A stretch of 64,000 nt of DNA, from contig NC_064237.1 in the NCBI RefSeq assembly GCF_023101765.2, positions 1,736,001 through 1,800,000 on the forward strand, in the 5' to 3' direction. The translations under genes and the position numbers were made by a program. Positions 45,012 through 56,748 of the stretch are shown in pieces; position 1 is the first letter of the stretch, and each line of letters begins with the position of its first letter. Source of the DNA: Spodoptera frugiperda. Its lineage: Eukaryota; Arthropoda; Insecta; Lepidoptera; Noctuidae. The notes beneath the pieces were generated by a model, which was given only the letters and a program-made list of their open reading frames with translations, was not told where the DNA came from and ran no database searches.

Positions 45012-45289
45012 AAGTGTGGGAGAGCCATGTTTTGGCATGAATGGGCCGGGTCGACTGGAGTGACACCACGGCCTTACAGAAAACCGACGTGCAACAACGC
45101 TTGCGTTGTGTAAGTGAGGTTATCGGAGGCCCAATATTATCATCTCCCCAATATTCCCAATCCCCGATTCCCCAACAATCCTTAAATTCCTAACCCTCAA
45201 AAGGCCGGCAACGCACTTGTAACGCCTCTGGTGTTTCTGGTGTCCATGGGCAGCAGCGATTGCTTACCATCAGGTGATCCGTTTATTCG
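45012..45289 (+). repeat. SINE-A, near full-length
   Basis: Begins agtgtgggagagccatgt, contains gggccgggtcgactggagtg, cgacgtgcaacaacgcttgc, the central CCC-rich block and gccggcaacgcacttgtaac, and ends accatcaggtgatccgttt. This is the best reference copy for the family in the window. Confidence 0.88.
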
Positions 45290-45291
45290 TT

Positions 45292-45335
45292 TCTAAATAG
45301 ATTTTTGATTTTAATACCCTAGCATCATCCTTATT
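45292..45335 (+). repeat. rep-G tail fragment
   Basis: ctaaatagatttttgatttt followed by taccctagcatcatcc matches the end of rep-G. It directly abuts the end of a SINE-A copy. Confidence 0.55.
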
Positions 45336-45677
45336 TCTGTCGCAGTCTAAACGTATCCTAACTTGCACCTACTTTACTCAAAAGACACATTTGCATATTG
45401 TTTAATAATGTCAACCGTAGTTCTTAGTGTTTCAACTTTAAATTGACGGCACATTGAGTAATTTGTGTCGCTTTGTCTTTTCAAAGTAACTGACATACTG
45501 TCTAAAGTGTCTAGTGGTAGAATTTATTAAATTGTTTTGAGTTTTCTACAAATTTCGCTACTCTCTTGAGGTACAATTATTGAGTGTGTTAAGCTATAAA
45601 AATAACCATTTAGTATGTTATTTAAATGAGAGTTCAACTCTCTGTAATTTTTTTTTCGTTTATGTTATATTTTAAAT

Positions 45678-45780
45678 TAGCTTCTGTCGATCCGGTGGCT
45701 TCACCTGCAGTTCCGTGGGATAAAAAGTGTCCTATGTGTTATTTCAGACCATAATCTACCCCCAATCCCCGGATATGAAC
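45678..45780 (+). repeat. Interspersed repeat fragment (agcttctgtc type)
   Basis: agcttctgtcgatccggtgg and ccgtgggataaaaagtgtcc match the 1995 copy. Confidence 0.55.
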
Positions 45781-46051
45781 AATTCATCGAACAATCAATT
45801 GTAGTGTTCATCATTTAAATTGTGATACGATGATTCAGGTGAAATCGATTGAAATTAAAATCGATTCACAAAATCAACAACATTAAACAAAGGACGAGTA
45901 CAACTTCATTATGTAGTTGAATGTTACTAAAACAAAGACCTACAAAAGCAAAATAAATAACACTCAACACTCATCAAGCACTAATGCATAATTTAAAGCA
46001 TAGTAATATAATTTTTTTAAACGGCATTTTTTTAAGTCAGGTGATATACCT

Positions 46052-46192
46052 AAAACCTTCTCCTAAGTCTGAAAAATACTATGCTGAAAACCGCATCAAA
46101 ATCGGTTTAGTCAAACGCGAGATAATCGCGCACAAATATACACACATACAAGTCAAAAGAAGCACCTCCTTTTTTGAAGTCAGTTAACAACT
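46052..46192 (+). repeat. Interspersed repeat (cgcatcaaaatcggttt ... gaagtcagtt)
   Basis: Near-complete copy with both the cgcatcaaaatcggtttagt block and the tttttgaagtcagttaac terminus. Confidence 0.7.
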
Positions 46193-47435
46193 GAATTAAA
46201 TCCATCTTAAAATTTATTGGTCTTTTCAGTAAAATAGCTCAATAAATAAAGCAATAATGTTTGAAAGCTTTCCCATGTTCAGAACTGTTGTAAGAATGTT
46301 GACAAATGTACTTGGAGCCTCACCGCGGCTATAAGGACCATTCGATTCCACTTCAAAGTAGAATTTATTAAAGCACAGGACCCCATTGTTAATCAAGTCT
46401 TCTCGCGCTTATTTTGTATGACGGAGATTTATGTGGTACATTTGAACTAGTGCTCAGTATTTTGTTTTAGTGTAAAGGATATTAAATGTATATTTTGACT
46501 TTGTTTGATATAAAAAATTATCCGTCTTTTGTTAATTTTTTACCTGAAAAATGCAGAAAATATGTATTGAGATTTAGTAAGTTACCAATTAAAGTTAAAA
46601 TTACTTACTTTTATTAAAATTTTTGAAGTTTTCTACTTTTTGTCCTGGAGTTTGGACTTAAGGACTAAGCAACGATAGTATAATTATCAAGAGGCAGAAA
46701 TAAATGAGTTCCATTTTGATCTTCCTTGTAGCATCGAGTCATATAGCACTTACTATTTATGTACCATTTACCTGACGCCACTGTTTTGCGTAGATAAGTT
46801 CAAAGGACTCGACAAGTTCATCCTAAAAGTTGTGCTACCGTTAATCCAGTCTCGAAGGACCAATATTGGCCAAACAAACAAACAAAAACAAATGACACTA
46901 TTGTAGTATTGGTTGGTCCTAAGCCCATAAACTTTGTTGGACAAACTTATGTCCAACATTTGTTTAGGATCGTGGGATTAATTTGTATCAATGTTGGTGT
47001 TACAAGTTTTTAATGAAACCCAGGGGTGATCTATTTTTAAGTGTACTGTTTATAGGTATAGTTTAGCTCTGTCGTAGTTTTTGAAGTTACTGTAATTATT
47101 TGAATTATTTTGTGCTTTTATAACGTTATTATAAAGTTTCATTTTGCATAATCCATGTTTTCATCTGTATTATTATAAAGTTATTCACGATTATGTCACT
47201 ATACCACGTGCTCTATTAAAACATTCAATACATAGAAATATTATTATCTAATAGTTTATACATTGCGCACCTGATCTTATTATGATTTATAAGAAGAATT
47301 ATTTCCCATTATAATAACAGACAAGACAGACATATTTTCTTAGATACACCTATTCTTTTTTCTTCTTAGTTTTTAAGTATTTTTTTAATCTTACTCTCTT
47401 CCTAATCTTTGCAAACCCCGGCGTTACTGGGGAAT
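46193..47435. other. Non-coding DNA with one island
   Basis: 46310-46440 (cctcaccgcggctataagga, ccattgttaatcaagtcttc) is single-copy and GC richer. No ORF supported. Confidence 0.35.
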
Positions 47436-47552
47436 CCCAGTAAACCTTAAATTCCTAACCCCCAAAAGACTAACAATGCACCTGTAACACGGCGACATCG
47501 ATTGCTCACCATCAGTTGATCCATCTGCTCATTTATCGGCTTGTACATTAGG
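47436..47552 (+). repeat. SINE-A fragment with deletion
   Basis: ccttaaattcctaaccccca, acaatgcacctgtaac, then tcaccatcagttgatccatc and tatcggcttgtac. Confidence 0.72.
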
Positions 47553-48370
47553 CAAAAAGTCTAATTTCATAGACTTGCTCCCTATTACATACAGAATATT
47601 ATTACCTACACATAAAATGGTAAAATGATTGATGGTTCTAAGTAAGTGATGTGTAAGTGCATGCCAACAAGAGATTTCACTTACAAAACCAAAATCTTTA
47701 AAAAAATATAAATTACTCAACACTCTGGTGAGCAACATTTCATTGCAGTTTAAGTCAAAAACTAGAGATGATTCCATAATTTTACTGAAACAATGAATAT
47801 ATTTTTGCAAATGGGCTACAAAAGAGCACTTTTACACGTCCAAATTATTAAAATTTAGATGAGCGACCTCATCGCATTTCCTAACGGGTCTGCCGAATCG
47901 GACTACTCTGAGAAGAAATACCGAAACAAACTCAGAGACTACTCTAAAACAATTCCACTTGGTGATCGAACAAGAACTTCTACAGATACACAAGTTCCAT
48001 ATAGGTACCTCAATTTCCATCATACATGTGATATATCATAGAAGCAAACTAGTTACGTCGTACGTGCGTACACACGCCTCCATTGTGCGTAATGGTGGGC
48101 CGATAACGAGCAGACATTAGCCGTGTGCTTGACATGGTAATGCGCAATCAGGCTTGATCAGCGATAGGTACAGGATATCCTTGACGGTGCGTGGCCATTA
48201 GATTTTGGTTTAAACCGTTCCTGAACACTTATTATAGCAAGCGATATTGTACCTTTTGTTGGTTCTAAATGCGGAGGCTTAATAACTACTGATTCTATGA
48301 TTTGAGCAGTGGTTACAATGACAGTGTGGGTTTTTTATGGTTGTATGTTTTTAAGGGAAAGAAAAACAGT
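47553..48370. other. Non-coding DNA with one island
   Basis: 48055-48190 (cgtcgtacgtgcgtacacac, gtgggccgataacgagcaga) is GC rich and palindrome-like at cgtacgtgcgtac. Nothing else was recognised. Confidence 0.35.
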
Positions 48371-48640
48371 CTCTTCTGCCTCGTTGGTCGAGTAATTGCA
48401 AGTGTGACTGCCGGGAAATGGCGAGGCGTTTTGGGTGTGATTCCCGGGACGGGCACAGTATTGTTGGGCTTTTTTGGGATTTTAAAAATTTCTCAGTAGT
48501 AGCACGGAATCTCACATTATGCCCAGCATATGTTATGGGCTCACCCTCTATTACATGGCACCTATAATACAAATAGTATACAAAGTGTATTTCGTGCCGT
48601 AACGTGCACCTCTGCCAAACCCTTCGGGAATAAAAGTTGT
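48371..48640 (+). repeat. SINE-C, near full-length
   Basis: cctcgttggtcgagtaattg and gtgtgattcccgggacggg (box-B-like), tttctcagtagtagcacgga, atgggctcaccctctattac and cccttcgggaataaaag. Confidence 0.82.
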
Positions 48641-48650
48641 AAACAAACGA

Positions 48651-49961
48651 TAAAAAAAAAACAATTAAAAACAGTCTCTATAAAACAGATGATTTAAGAT
48701 TCATATTCAAATACCCGGTTAACATAAAGTAAATTCCTCTTCCTCAGTTTCTCTGGCCCACCTTCCGCTGTCAATCACATGGACCGGCTCAGTAATCCGG
48801 TTATCTGTCGTACAAGATTGACGTCCCATCTACACGTGTCGTAACGTTATCTGAACACTGAATTACAATCGTTAACTACACAGCCTTCAGTATACTTTAC
48901 GAGCAATCTCCTCTTATTTCTTTGTTGCTATTAACTTCATTTGTATAAATGAACGCACGTCAAACTTACCAACCAACCTAACTTGCACCTCAAAATATAT
49001 GAAAAACTTATGTAATGCAATGTCTGATTATACTGGGAATGTACAGCTTGATGTGCGTGTGACTAATAAACCAATATTACTTGATCTCTGTTTTATATTA
49101 AATGCTTTCATGTGTAGATGTCATGCTATGTTGGTGGTTTGTTGTTGGTTTAATGAAGTTATAGAAAAAAGGTCACTCTGTTTATTGCTGTGACATTCCG
49201 TTGATTAGATTATCATGAAGGTACTAAGTAGGGGCTCCTTATTTCATTAGGTTTGTCTCTCTTGTTAGGATAATCAAGCGGTTTGATATTAGCCTAAGGC
49301 TAATCAGCTTCGTTGATTATGATAATTGGGGCCATAGTTTAGGTTTATGACCACTTTCTTTTTCTAACCTTTTTGTATAGTAATTGCAGTATTTTTCTCC
49401 AGTTCTCCTCCAGGGTTGACGTCTTGTATATGAGACACAATAGTAAACACATTGCGTCTCGCGTAAATCTGCGCTCCCGGCTTACCATGGGTAAATAAGC
49501 AGGCAGATAGTCTGATCGAAAATGTTCAGCACCTCCATCGACACTCCTCACATTGCTAGCAAAGTCGCCATTTGGGCGAGTACAAAAATATAAAAAGCAG
49601 GTGACGAAATAATCGAATCCATTAGCATACTTAACGCAAGCCCCCTCCCCTATGTATATGGCCCCTGATATATCAAAAATACTGTTAACTTCAGAATTAT
49701 GCGCCCCTTATATAAAAAAGCATGAATTCCCAAAAATATTGTGCACACCAAATGTATGCAGTAGAACAAAAATGTTAACATTACAGTTACTGACAGTGTT
49801 TTTTACTAACTTTAGTTTTTATCGAGTTGTTTATCCAAATGTATTAATAGAGGTTCTTGATCCATAAGTATCAGACATCTCCATTCCCAATCCCACTAAC
49901 ACAATTCATTGTAACTGTCTATTCGCACCAACAGTAACGAAATCTGGATAAAGGAATTGTT
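48651..49961. other. Non-coding DNA
   Basis: 48740-48860 (ggaccggctcagtaatccgg, gattgacgtcccatctacac) is a GC-richer unique patch. The short ORFs elsewhere are unsupported. Confidence 0.35.
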
Positions 49962-49965
49962 CTAT

Positions 49966-50098
49966 TGCTACGTCGTAGCACTCGTAGCCAACGTGATGAC
50001 GTCACAGCTACGCCACTCGCACTGTCGTAGCGGATAACTGAACCGCTACGCGTTCAGTCAATTTCCTTTGAAATTGGAACATTGTTCTGCAATAGACT
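49966..50098. promoter_or_regulatory. Stacked inverted repeats with a CRE palindrome
   Basis: tgctacgtcgtagca (49966-49980), tgacgtca (49997-50004), cgtagcgg...ccgctacg (from about 50025) and caatttcctttgaaattg (from about 50060) follow each other. tctattgc near 49962 and gcaataga near 50090 bracket them. It could be an eroded MITE or a regulatory cluster. Confidence 0.35.
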
Positions 50099-50351
50099 TG
50101 TTTGTGAACGTCTATTTAAATAGAAAACGGTTATTTTGCGTTTTAACGGGTATTTTATGTGTTATAGGGTAATTTTATGTTATTGACTGTTTTAGAGGTT
50201 TTAATACCGTACTTAAATTGATCACTGTTTTGGGATTATTTTGCAGTATACCACAAATAGTAAGGAGGGCTTCATGGTTGGACTAAAATTTTAAATCTAA
50301 TAATATTCGTATAAAGTTTTAAAAATGTTTCAATTACAATGATTCTATTAT

Positions 50352-50520
50352 AACTTTCGTGAGATATACTAAATTAATTATTATGCTATCGGCTTACTCA
50401 CGTAACTGTTTGACGAGGAACTCGACTGGTTTCAAGCCATGCTAGAGGCTCATATTCTTGAGCAACATTCCGCGACACACGACGCGGCGACTGTCGCGGA
50501 ATGATAGCATAATAATTAAT
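50352..50520. mobile_element. Inverted-repeat element (attaattattatgctatc ends)
   Basis: attaattattatgctatc at 50373-50390 and its exact complement at 50503-50520 enclose cggcttactcacg, gaggaactcgactggtttca and cgacacacgacgcggcgac. The left end extends to tttcgtgagatatact; the matching right extension is lost. The interior is related to the 29821 element. Confidence 0.7.
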
Positions 50521-50999
50521 AATGGTTCGATTTGCATTTTTATAACAAAGAATGAGTAACTCATTAAACAATGGCATAAAAATGCATAACATCGTAACAT
50601 CATTGTAATTTTCTTGGAAGTAAAACAAAACATAATAATGAACAATAATACAATTATATTGAAACATTTTAAAACACGAACCAAAAACAAGTGTAAAACA
50701 ACCATTTCAAAAAAAAAGAACTCTAATTGCTATTTGTCCGGAGAGGCGATGAAAATCTGAGCAACGTTCAAACTTGGCCCACTCTATCAATTATGTCACG
50801 TCAGAGACCTAATAAACGAAAAATAAATAAATACATCTTATTTTTACCTAGACATAAAGATTAATAGTTCATCTCCTAGTCTGTACAAACACTGTCCATT
50901 TTTCCTTCGAAATCCAAAAATCTTTCAAACAAATAAATCAGCGGCAGGTGTCTCTGACACTTCTTCCTTCTCCCTCACTCCATCTCTCTGTCTCCCTCT
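50521..50999. other. Non-coding DNA, nothing recognised
   Basis: AT-rich, ending in a pyrimidine-rich stretch (about 50950-51000). Confidence 0.4.
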
Positions 51000-51165
51000 A
51001 GCATTTAATTAGAATATTCTGGCCTTTAAAATAGGCTGCAATTAATTCAGGAATATTGAAAGCCGAATGTAATTAATTGGTTTTATGGAAAAATAATTTA
51101 TTAACGTTTTCAGCCTAGTCTCGGCCCGCAGGAGGCACTTAGAGTAATTGCTGTTTTTTAGACCT
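51000..51165. promoter_or_regulatory. Homeodomain-site-rich single-copy island
   Basis: Three TAATTA-type cores (tttaattaga, gcaattaattc, gtaattaattgg) lie within about 75 bases, followed by ataatttattaac and a GC-rich tail (tctcggcccgcaggaggcac). No repeat or ORF explains the segment. Confidence 0.25.
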
Positions 51166-51884
51166 CGTCTTAAGTAAATTGGCTTTTTCCTTAGAATTTC
51201 AAAATTAAGATAGGCCCTGAAACCTTTTTATAACTTGATTTATTTGATTAGGGAATATTTTAAATTTTGATTTAACCTTTTTTTCTTCTATTCGACGGTG
51301 AAAACCTATAGTATCGTCCAGGGATTTGTCTATCTAATAAATTTAGATTTTTTAAATTGAAGCTTGAGCTTAAAAGGACTTACTGACTATAATTTATAAA
51401 TAAATTGTAAAGATTTATAGTAAACTAGGGTTTTTTATTTTATATATTTTTTATTTGAATACGGGTCTAAGGTTAGATCTGTATTCTTTTGTTTCAATGA
51501 TATCTAGGGTTTAAAGGCTTTTGATTCTAAATGAGAAAATAAGCTTATCAATAAGTACTTTACTGAAATAGTATTTTTTATTCGTATTAAAACATAGCAC
51601 AAAATATAAGACAAGCACTCCCTAAATCGATCAGTAATACACTGATACCATCAAAGGACATTTGAGGCAAACCCGAATGTTTTGGTATTACCAAACCCCA
51701 CAAAGAGAAGGGACATTAATCATAAATGACAAAGCCACAATCATGTAAACAATTCAACCCTAACTCGCTACAAACCGCATGCATAGCGAGAAAGGGGTTA
51801 AAAATACCCCAGCCTGTCTGCTGGTGTAACTGACCGGTTGGAAAGGCAATGCAAGCTGGGCGAGAAATGTCCATACGGCGACAC

Positions 51885-52005
51885 ATAAACCTATGCAAAA
51901 CCAGCATAACCTGACCGTTGAATGTAAGAAAAGATCATACAAAGCGGGACCATGATAAACTGGTTTTGTTTAGTCTGATGTGAAGTCATGTGTACGTAGC
52001 AATGG
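51885..52005 (+). repeat. Ancient dispersed repeat Q, copy B
   Basis: aaccagcataacctgaccgt, tcatacaaagcgggaccatg and aactggttttgtttagtctg match copy A. Similarity may continue weakly for another 150 bases on the right. Confidence 0.7.
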
Positions 52006-52169
52006 ATTGTGAACTGTATCCGCTTGCCATATGACTGATTTATGAACAAATGGTGTTCAGTATGAAATATTGACGGTCTGTCGAATGGTTTTAAGTTTAC
52101 CTGTCGGACTTTTGACTTAGGTTCGAAGTATGGACGTTGGTAGCTGTTTGGTGAAGGCAGAATTTATTG

Positions 52170-52360
52170 TCCCGGAGCTGCAGACTATCGTCTGTTTATT
52201 ATTTGCAATAATTATTTTAACGGAAAAATAATTAGCGGGTTTATTGGGGTCCAGCTCGAAGGGCAGTAGTAGGAACGAGGTGGTTTTTAGTCAGTAAGAC
52301 ACTCCCTCTCGCTTTTCCCCCTTGAAGAAGTCATTGGATGATTTTCCTCTTTAAAAAAAT
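52170..52360 (+). repeat. LINE-R 3' UTR fragment with an internal AT-rich insertion
   Basis: cccggagctgcagacta, then about 50 AT-rich bases, then agcgggtttattggggtcc and gtggtttttagtcagtaaga. It ends with aagtcattggatgatttt followed by a short T/A run. Confidence 0.75.
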
Positions 52361-53307
52361 CTCTCATCTCTCGTCTTCTTGTACAAGAAGAGTTAGTCAA
52401 GACCGGGCAGAGCTTTCTAATAAACTTGAATCTTCAATTTGTCAGCAAAAGGCTCTCATGTAAAAGAGAAGTTGTCGATGTTCAGGTTGGGAAAAATATA
52501 AGAATAACAAAAGAATTGTAATAACTGTGTAAGTAACCTATGGAGTGTCTTGCTCGTTCTTCTCTACAGCCGACAGACAGACATTTGTAATATATTTGCT
52601 TTGAACTTCAAAACTGACTTCCTGGTCTATTTGAAATAAATGATTTTGACTTTGTGTCTAGAAAGGTAAATTAATGTAAAGATAACAGAAGACAAGGATA
52701 ATCATCAAGCAAGTCTAAAATAGCTGATCACGCACAAAACGAGCTTCTATAATTCTATTTAAGTTACAAAGACTAAAACTCTTTGTATTGTAACGTAACG
52801 TAAACACTCCACAGTCCACAGTTTACTCCATTTATATGAAAAGGTACACAGAACTGACAAAAGATAAATATAAAGTCGGGAAGCTAAGTATAAAATGATG
52901 GAGTTTACCGCCAGTGGATGATAAAATATTCAAAAGTGTAAAAGCATTCCAATGTTTTGTCTCGAGGCTAATGTCCGAGTCGTTACATAATTGGTACCGA
53001 GACAGACAGCCCCACTGTTAATAATTATTGGGGGTTATGTATGGGGCACTTTGGTTTTATTATTAGTTTTCGGTCTTTTGAAAACTTTTTGATTGTTTTA
53101 GTTTTGTGGTTTAATTTATTTATGTGTGATGTGTGTTTTTGTCATAGGTGAATCGATAAAGTAAAAGTATACCTTTGTTTCTGTTTTCAAAAAAGGGTTG
53201 AAACTATGAAAGTGAACTTATGCGTTACTCTTTAGAATAAAATCATATATCGAATATAATTTTAAACCTCTTCTTATGTATTTAAAGGACTCTACGTTGT
53301 ATCATTT
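52361..53307. other. Non-coding DNA, nothing recognised
   Basis: AT-rich. Includes a tgaaataaatgattttgact word near 52630 typical of retroelement 3' ends. Confidence 0.4.
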
Positions 53308-53420
53308 GAAGAATGCTTGTATCCTTCACAAATACTTCATAGGCGGGTTTAAGGTTGCCGCTTCGTTGACAGTTTTCATTGTTTCTAAGCAAGATGCAAT
53401 TATTTTTGTCATTTGTAGGC
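53308..53420. repeat. Dispersed repeat S, copy 2
   Basis: gaatgcttgtatccttcaca, then gttttcattgtttctaagca and ttttgtcatttgtaggc, the reverse complement of the second half of copy 1. Confidence 0.45.
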
Positions 53421-54317
53421 TAGAAATTAAATGTGGAGGATACATGTATTCATCAAATGACGCGACTCACCTGGACAGTGTCCCTAACTCTAACTCATTG
53501 CAATTTCTATAACGCCAAAGTGAAAAGCCACACCAAAATGAGAAACACAAAGAAACAAAAGCAAAATTTTATCCTCAATGTTTTTTTCTTTACAAAAGTA
53601 CATTCGGCCAGAGTGCCTTATAGCTGTGGTGAGGTTTTCCATTCATTCGTTGTGAAAAAAATATCGCCTTTTCAGTTCCACGGGAGGGGCTTCAAAAGTG
53701 AGAGTCACCTCCCAAGTAGTTAAGGCTAAGTTTGCTCAAGTCTACAGAGGGGGAAGGGTGTACGGAAATTTGTTTTTTATTTGATTTATTATAGTGCTCT
53801 TTATTGTTTGCCGGCGAAATGACGCGTGTAGCTATAAGGGTGGTAAAGATTATTTGAAGAAAAAAGTTTGATTCGATTATTTAAATTCCGAAAGAAAATT
53901 GGTGTTACCTTTTGATTATCTTATCGTATCAAAGGCAAGATGTAATCATAAAAATATTACTTACTCTCAAAAAATTTGCAAGTAAACAAGTTTATTCTAA
54001 TTTAATAAGTTTTCCACACTTTTTGTAGCGAAAGTAAGTAATTTTAATGTTTTATAAGCAAGTTCCAAAAATATAGAGTAAAATAGGACGGTCAAGTGAT
54101 ACGAAACTAACCTGATATATTCAAATCATGTTACAAAACTCTGTGACAGACTAAAAAATACTGAGCTTATTTATTACGTAGGTACCTATACCTTTATAGA
54201 TACCCACAACACTTGAGCTGTCGAAACTGCATTATCTGCCTTCCAAAGAAGAGTACACTCTTTTATGAAAAAAACCTATTTAAAGTTTCATTCTTGATTT
54301 ACAAACTGTCGAAGAGA
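53421..54317. other. Non-coding DNA, nothing recognised
   Basis: A 96-codon plus-strand ORF at 53433 has no recognisable domain and is probably chance. Confidence 0.4.
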
Positions 54318-54390
54318 CATTTAATAATTACTTAAACGTTTTCTTAGTAATAATTTTGTTCTGAAAACAATTACTCAGTTGAGTAACCAT
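54318..54390 (-). repeat. Dispersed repeat T, copy 2
   Basis: catttaataattacttaaac and ttttgttctgaaaacaatta are the reverse complement of repeat T copy 1. Confidence 0.5.
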
Positions 54391-54804
54391 TAAATGGTTA
54401 TTATAAATTAGTACGGTAGTAACCTTCATATAAATACTTTTCCTAAATTCATGTGACAGGCCATTGATACAAATTAAATTCTCAATTTCAATTTATCTGG
54501 TATATAGCGGCTATCCAGACATTGTGAAACAAGTCTTACATCTTCTAAAAACACAACTCTATAGAAATGAAAGTACACTCTTCTCAATAACAGGAACAAG
54601 GTACTCAGCGTGGCTCGGAGTGAGTCAGCGGAAGCGGTACCTCAAGTAGTGTCGTCGACACTGACTTACCAACTCCTGTTGCTGTGTCACGCTCTCAGCC
54701 CCCACGGCGTGAATGTGCCGTGATTTCTATAGAGCCTCTCAGTTTGGAAGTAATCTTGATTGCGTGGTACTGGGAGATTATGTATGTCTATCGTATATAC
54801 ATAT

Positions 54805-54817
54805 TTTGACGATATAT
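54805..54817. repeat. Left target-site duplication of the SINE-C insertion
   Basis: tttgacgatatat is identical to 55108-55120. Confidence 0.9.
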
Positions 54818-55107
54818 TCGCAACGCAACGCAACGTCACGCCTTTTATCCCCGAAGGGGTAGGCAGAGGTGCTCATTACGACACGTAATGTACACCCATT
54901 TTTCACAATTTGTGTTATAAGTCCCATGTAATAGGGGGTGAGCCTATTGCCATAGACTGGACACAATTTCAGACTCCGTGCTACTACTGAGAAATTTTCG
55001 AAAACCCGAAAAAAGCAGAGTAATACTTTGCCCGACCCGGGAATCGAACCCGAGACCCCTTGTCCGGCAGTCGCACTTGCGTCCACTCGACCAACGAGGT
55101 AGTCACA
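54818..55107 (-). repeat. SINE-C, full-length with perfect 13-bp target duplication
   Basis: In reverse orientation it shows ccgacccgggaatcgaaccc (complement of an intact tRNA box B), ccactcgaccaacgaggtag, the conserved body and a tail of repeated cgcaa units at 54818-54836. tttgacgatatat occurs at both 54805-54817 and 55108-55120, the mark of LINE-mediated target-primed insertion. This is the youngest-looking SINE in the window. Confidence 0.92.
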
Positions 55108-55120
55108 TTTGACGATATAT
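55108..55120. repeat. Right target-site duplication of the SINE-C insertion
   Basis: tttgacgatatat is identical to 54805-54817. Confidence 0.9.
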
Positions 55121-55202
55121 GACGTGTACTATTGCTATTTACTAAACATAAAGTTTTGTTTTTTAATCCTTGGACCTAAAAAAAGTTGCAGGTGGACGTA
55201 AA

Positions 55203-55434
55203 TTTAGTTAGAGCATTAATCACCAAGCTTACTTAATGCGGGTTGGCGATTTCAAACAAGAAATAATGATAAGCCCTGGTTCCCTCATGATGTTTCCTTC
55301 ACCGTTTGTCAGTGGTGTCTAAATAATCTTAGAAAGTACATATAACTCGATAAAGTCACATTGGTACTTGCCATTGGTAGGTTTCAAACCCGCACCCTTA
55401 TCGAAGGCGTCACGACTTAAACCTCCGGACCACA
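55203..55434 (-). repeat. SINE-B, near full-length
   Basis: In reverse it contains gagcattaatcaccaagctt, gcgggttggcgatttcaaac, tcaccgtttgtcagtggtgt, gtcacattggtacttgccat and ggtaggtttcaaaccc, the complement of a box-B-like core. It ends in ctccggacc. Confidence 0.72.
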
Positions 55435-55987
55435 ATAATCTCTCCAATATCATACACTAAGCACAATTTTAAGCTTCCTCTCGCCGCTGTCTCAAAATCG
55501 AAGCAAGAAATAACTATTAAAATACTCGCTACTCGACTAAAATACCCCTGTAATACGAGCAAGGTATTACTAATGTAAAAAAAATAACCAGTACTTGGCC
55601 CCTTTCTTAGGAGATACACTTGTTACACTTAATCAACAAGCCAATCAATATAAAATACAGTTCATGTAAATAAAAAATAAAGGTACAAGTTCTAGCTTAG
55701 TTATAAATATTATTTAGCTTAGTTATACGCTATAACTAACGCTTAGTTCTTCTTATTGGAATCACAATTTACAAACATACGGTACATAATAAAATCTCAG
55801 TGTAAACAGATTCAACAGCTTTATGTTTCTATTTCTATGAATAAGTTCATAATTGCATGTAGTGCATAACAAGCAATAAAAGTAAACGAACATAAATGGA
55901 GAAACAAAATAAAATGCTGAACTTTATAGAATAAATATGGTTAGGAGCGAGTTGGATTCGTCCACGAAGGGTCTTTTATAATAGATT

Positions 55988-56284
55988 ATTTTTTATGGTA
56001 TAAACCGGTAATCGAGCACACGTATTACCTGATGGTAAGCAATCCCCGCTGCCTACGGACACTCGAAACACTAGAAGCGTTACAAGTCCGTTGCTGGCCT
56101 TTTGGGGGTTAAGAATTTAAGGGTTGTTGGGGAATCGGGGATTAAGAAATTGAAAAAGAATTAGGTCTCCTTTAACCTCATTCACACAACGAAACACAAC
56201 ACAAGCATCGGTTTTCTGTGAGGCCGTGGTATCACTCCGGTCTAGCCGGCTCATTCGTACCGAAGCATGACTCCCCTACACTTG
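55988..56284 (-). repeat. SINE-A, full-length
   Basis: Starts ttttttatggtataaaccgg, runs through gcaatccccgctgcctacgg and aaggccttttgggggtt-type centre, and ends tcattcgtaccgaagcatga then ctcccctacactt. Short ttataa words flank it and may be remains of a target duplication. Confidence 0.85.
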
Positions 56285-56387
56285 ACTTATAAACTATCTG
56301 CTGTCTGGGATCCCCACCTAAATTTTAATTTTACTCTGTTTTATTTCCAAAAAGTTACTGTAGTATAAAGGTTCCGTTACGAGCGCC

Positions 56388-56490
56388 GCGTCCGCGGACA
56401 CTGCTCATGAGCAAGATTCCCTCATTGACTCGAAACTAGTCGAGCTTTTCTCAATATATTAACGTCAGTAAACCATTATTTTTAGTTAAG
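56388..56490 (-). repeat. Relative of the 29821 element, reverse
   Basis: ctcatgagcaagattccctc, gactcgaaactagtcgagct and aacgtcagtaaacca are the reverse complement of the interior and one end of the 29821 element. Confidence 0.55.
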
Positions 56491-56748
56491 GTTTTGTTAT
56501 ATCTGTTTTTCGGTGCGGAACTCTAACAACGTAAAGGTTTTGTACTAAGCTCGCTAAATAGACTTGTATTTCAAAGGTGACCCAGTTTTTCAGTCTAGAT
56601 TTATGTTGGCAAGATTGACTCAACCCTTAAGGGAATGAAAGCCATGATACGCCACAACTACCTAGGAACTGCAATCAACTTTCTTTGAGGACCTAACCTT
56701 TATTAGGTCTTATAATATGTATTTTATACGTGTATCAACGTTAATTGG

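Noticed and set aside
50398..50705. 89- and 87-codon minus-strand ORFs
   Set aside because: Overlap an inverted-repeat element and AT-rich DNA; no protein features.
53433..53723. 96-codon plus-strand ORF
   Set aside because: No leader, domain, splice or conservation clue.
54778..55086. 102-codon minus-strand ORF
   Set aside because: It is the reading of a full-length SINE-C, not a protein gene.
55020..55105. A tRNA gene on the minus strand
   Set aside because: The tRNA-like head is continuous with the SINE-C body and lies within the target duplication.
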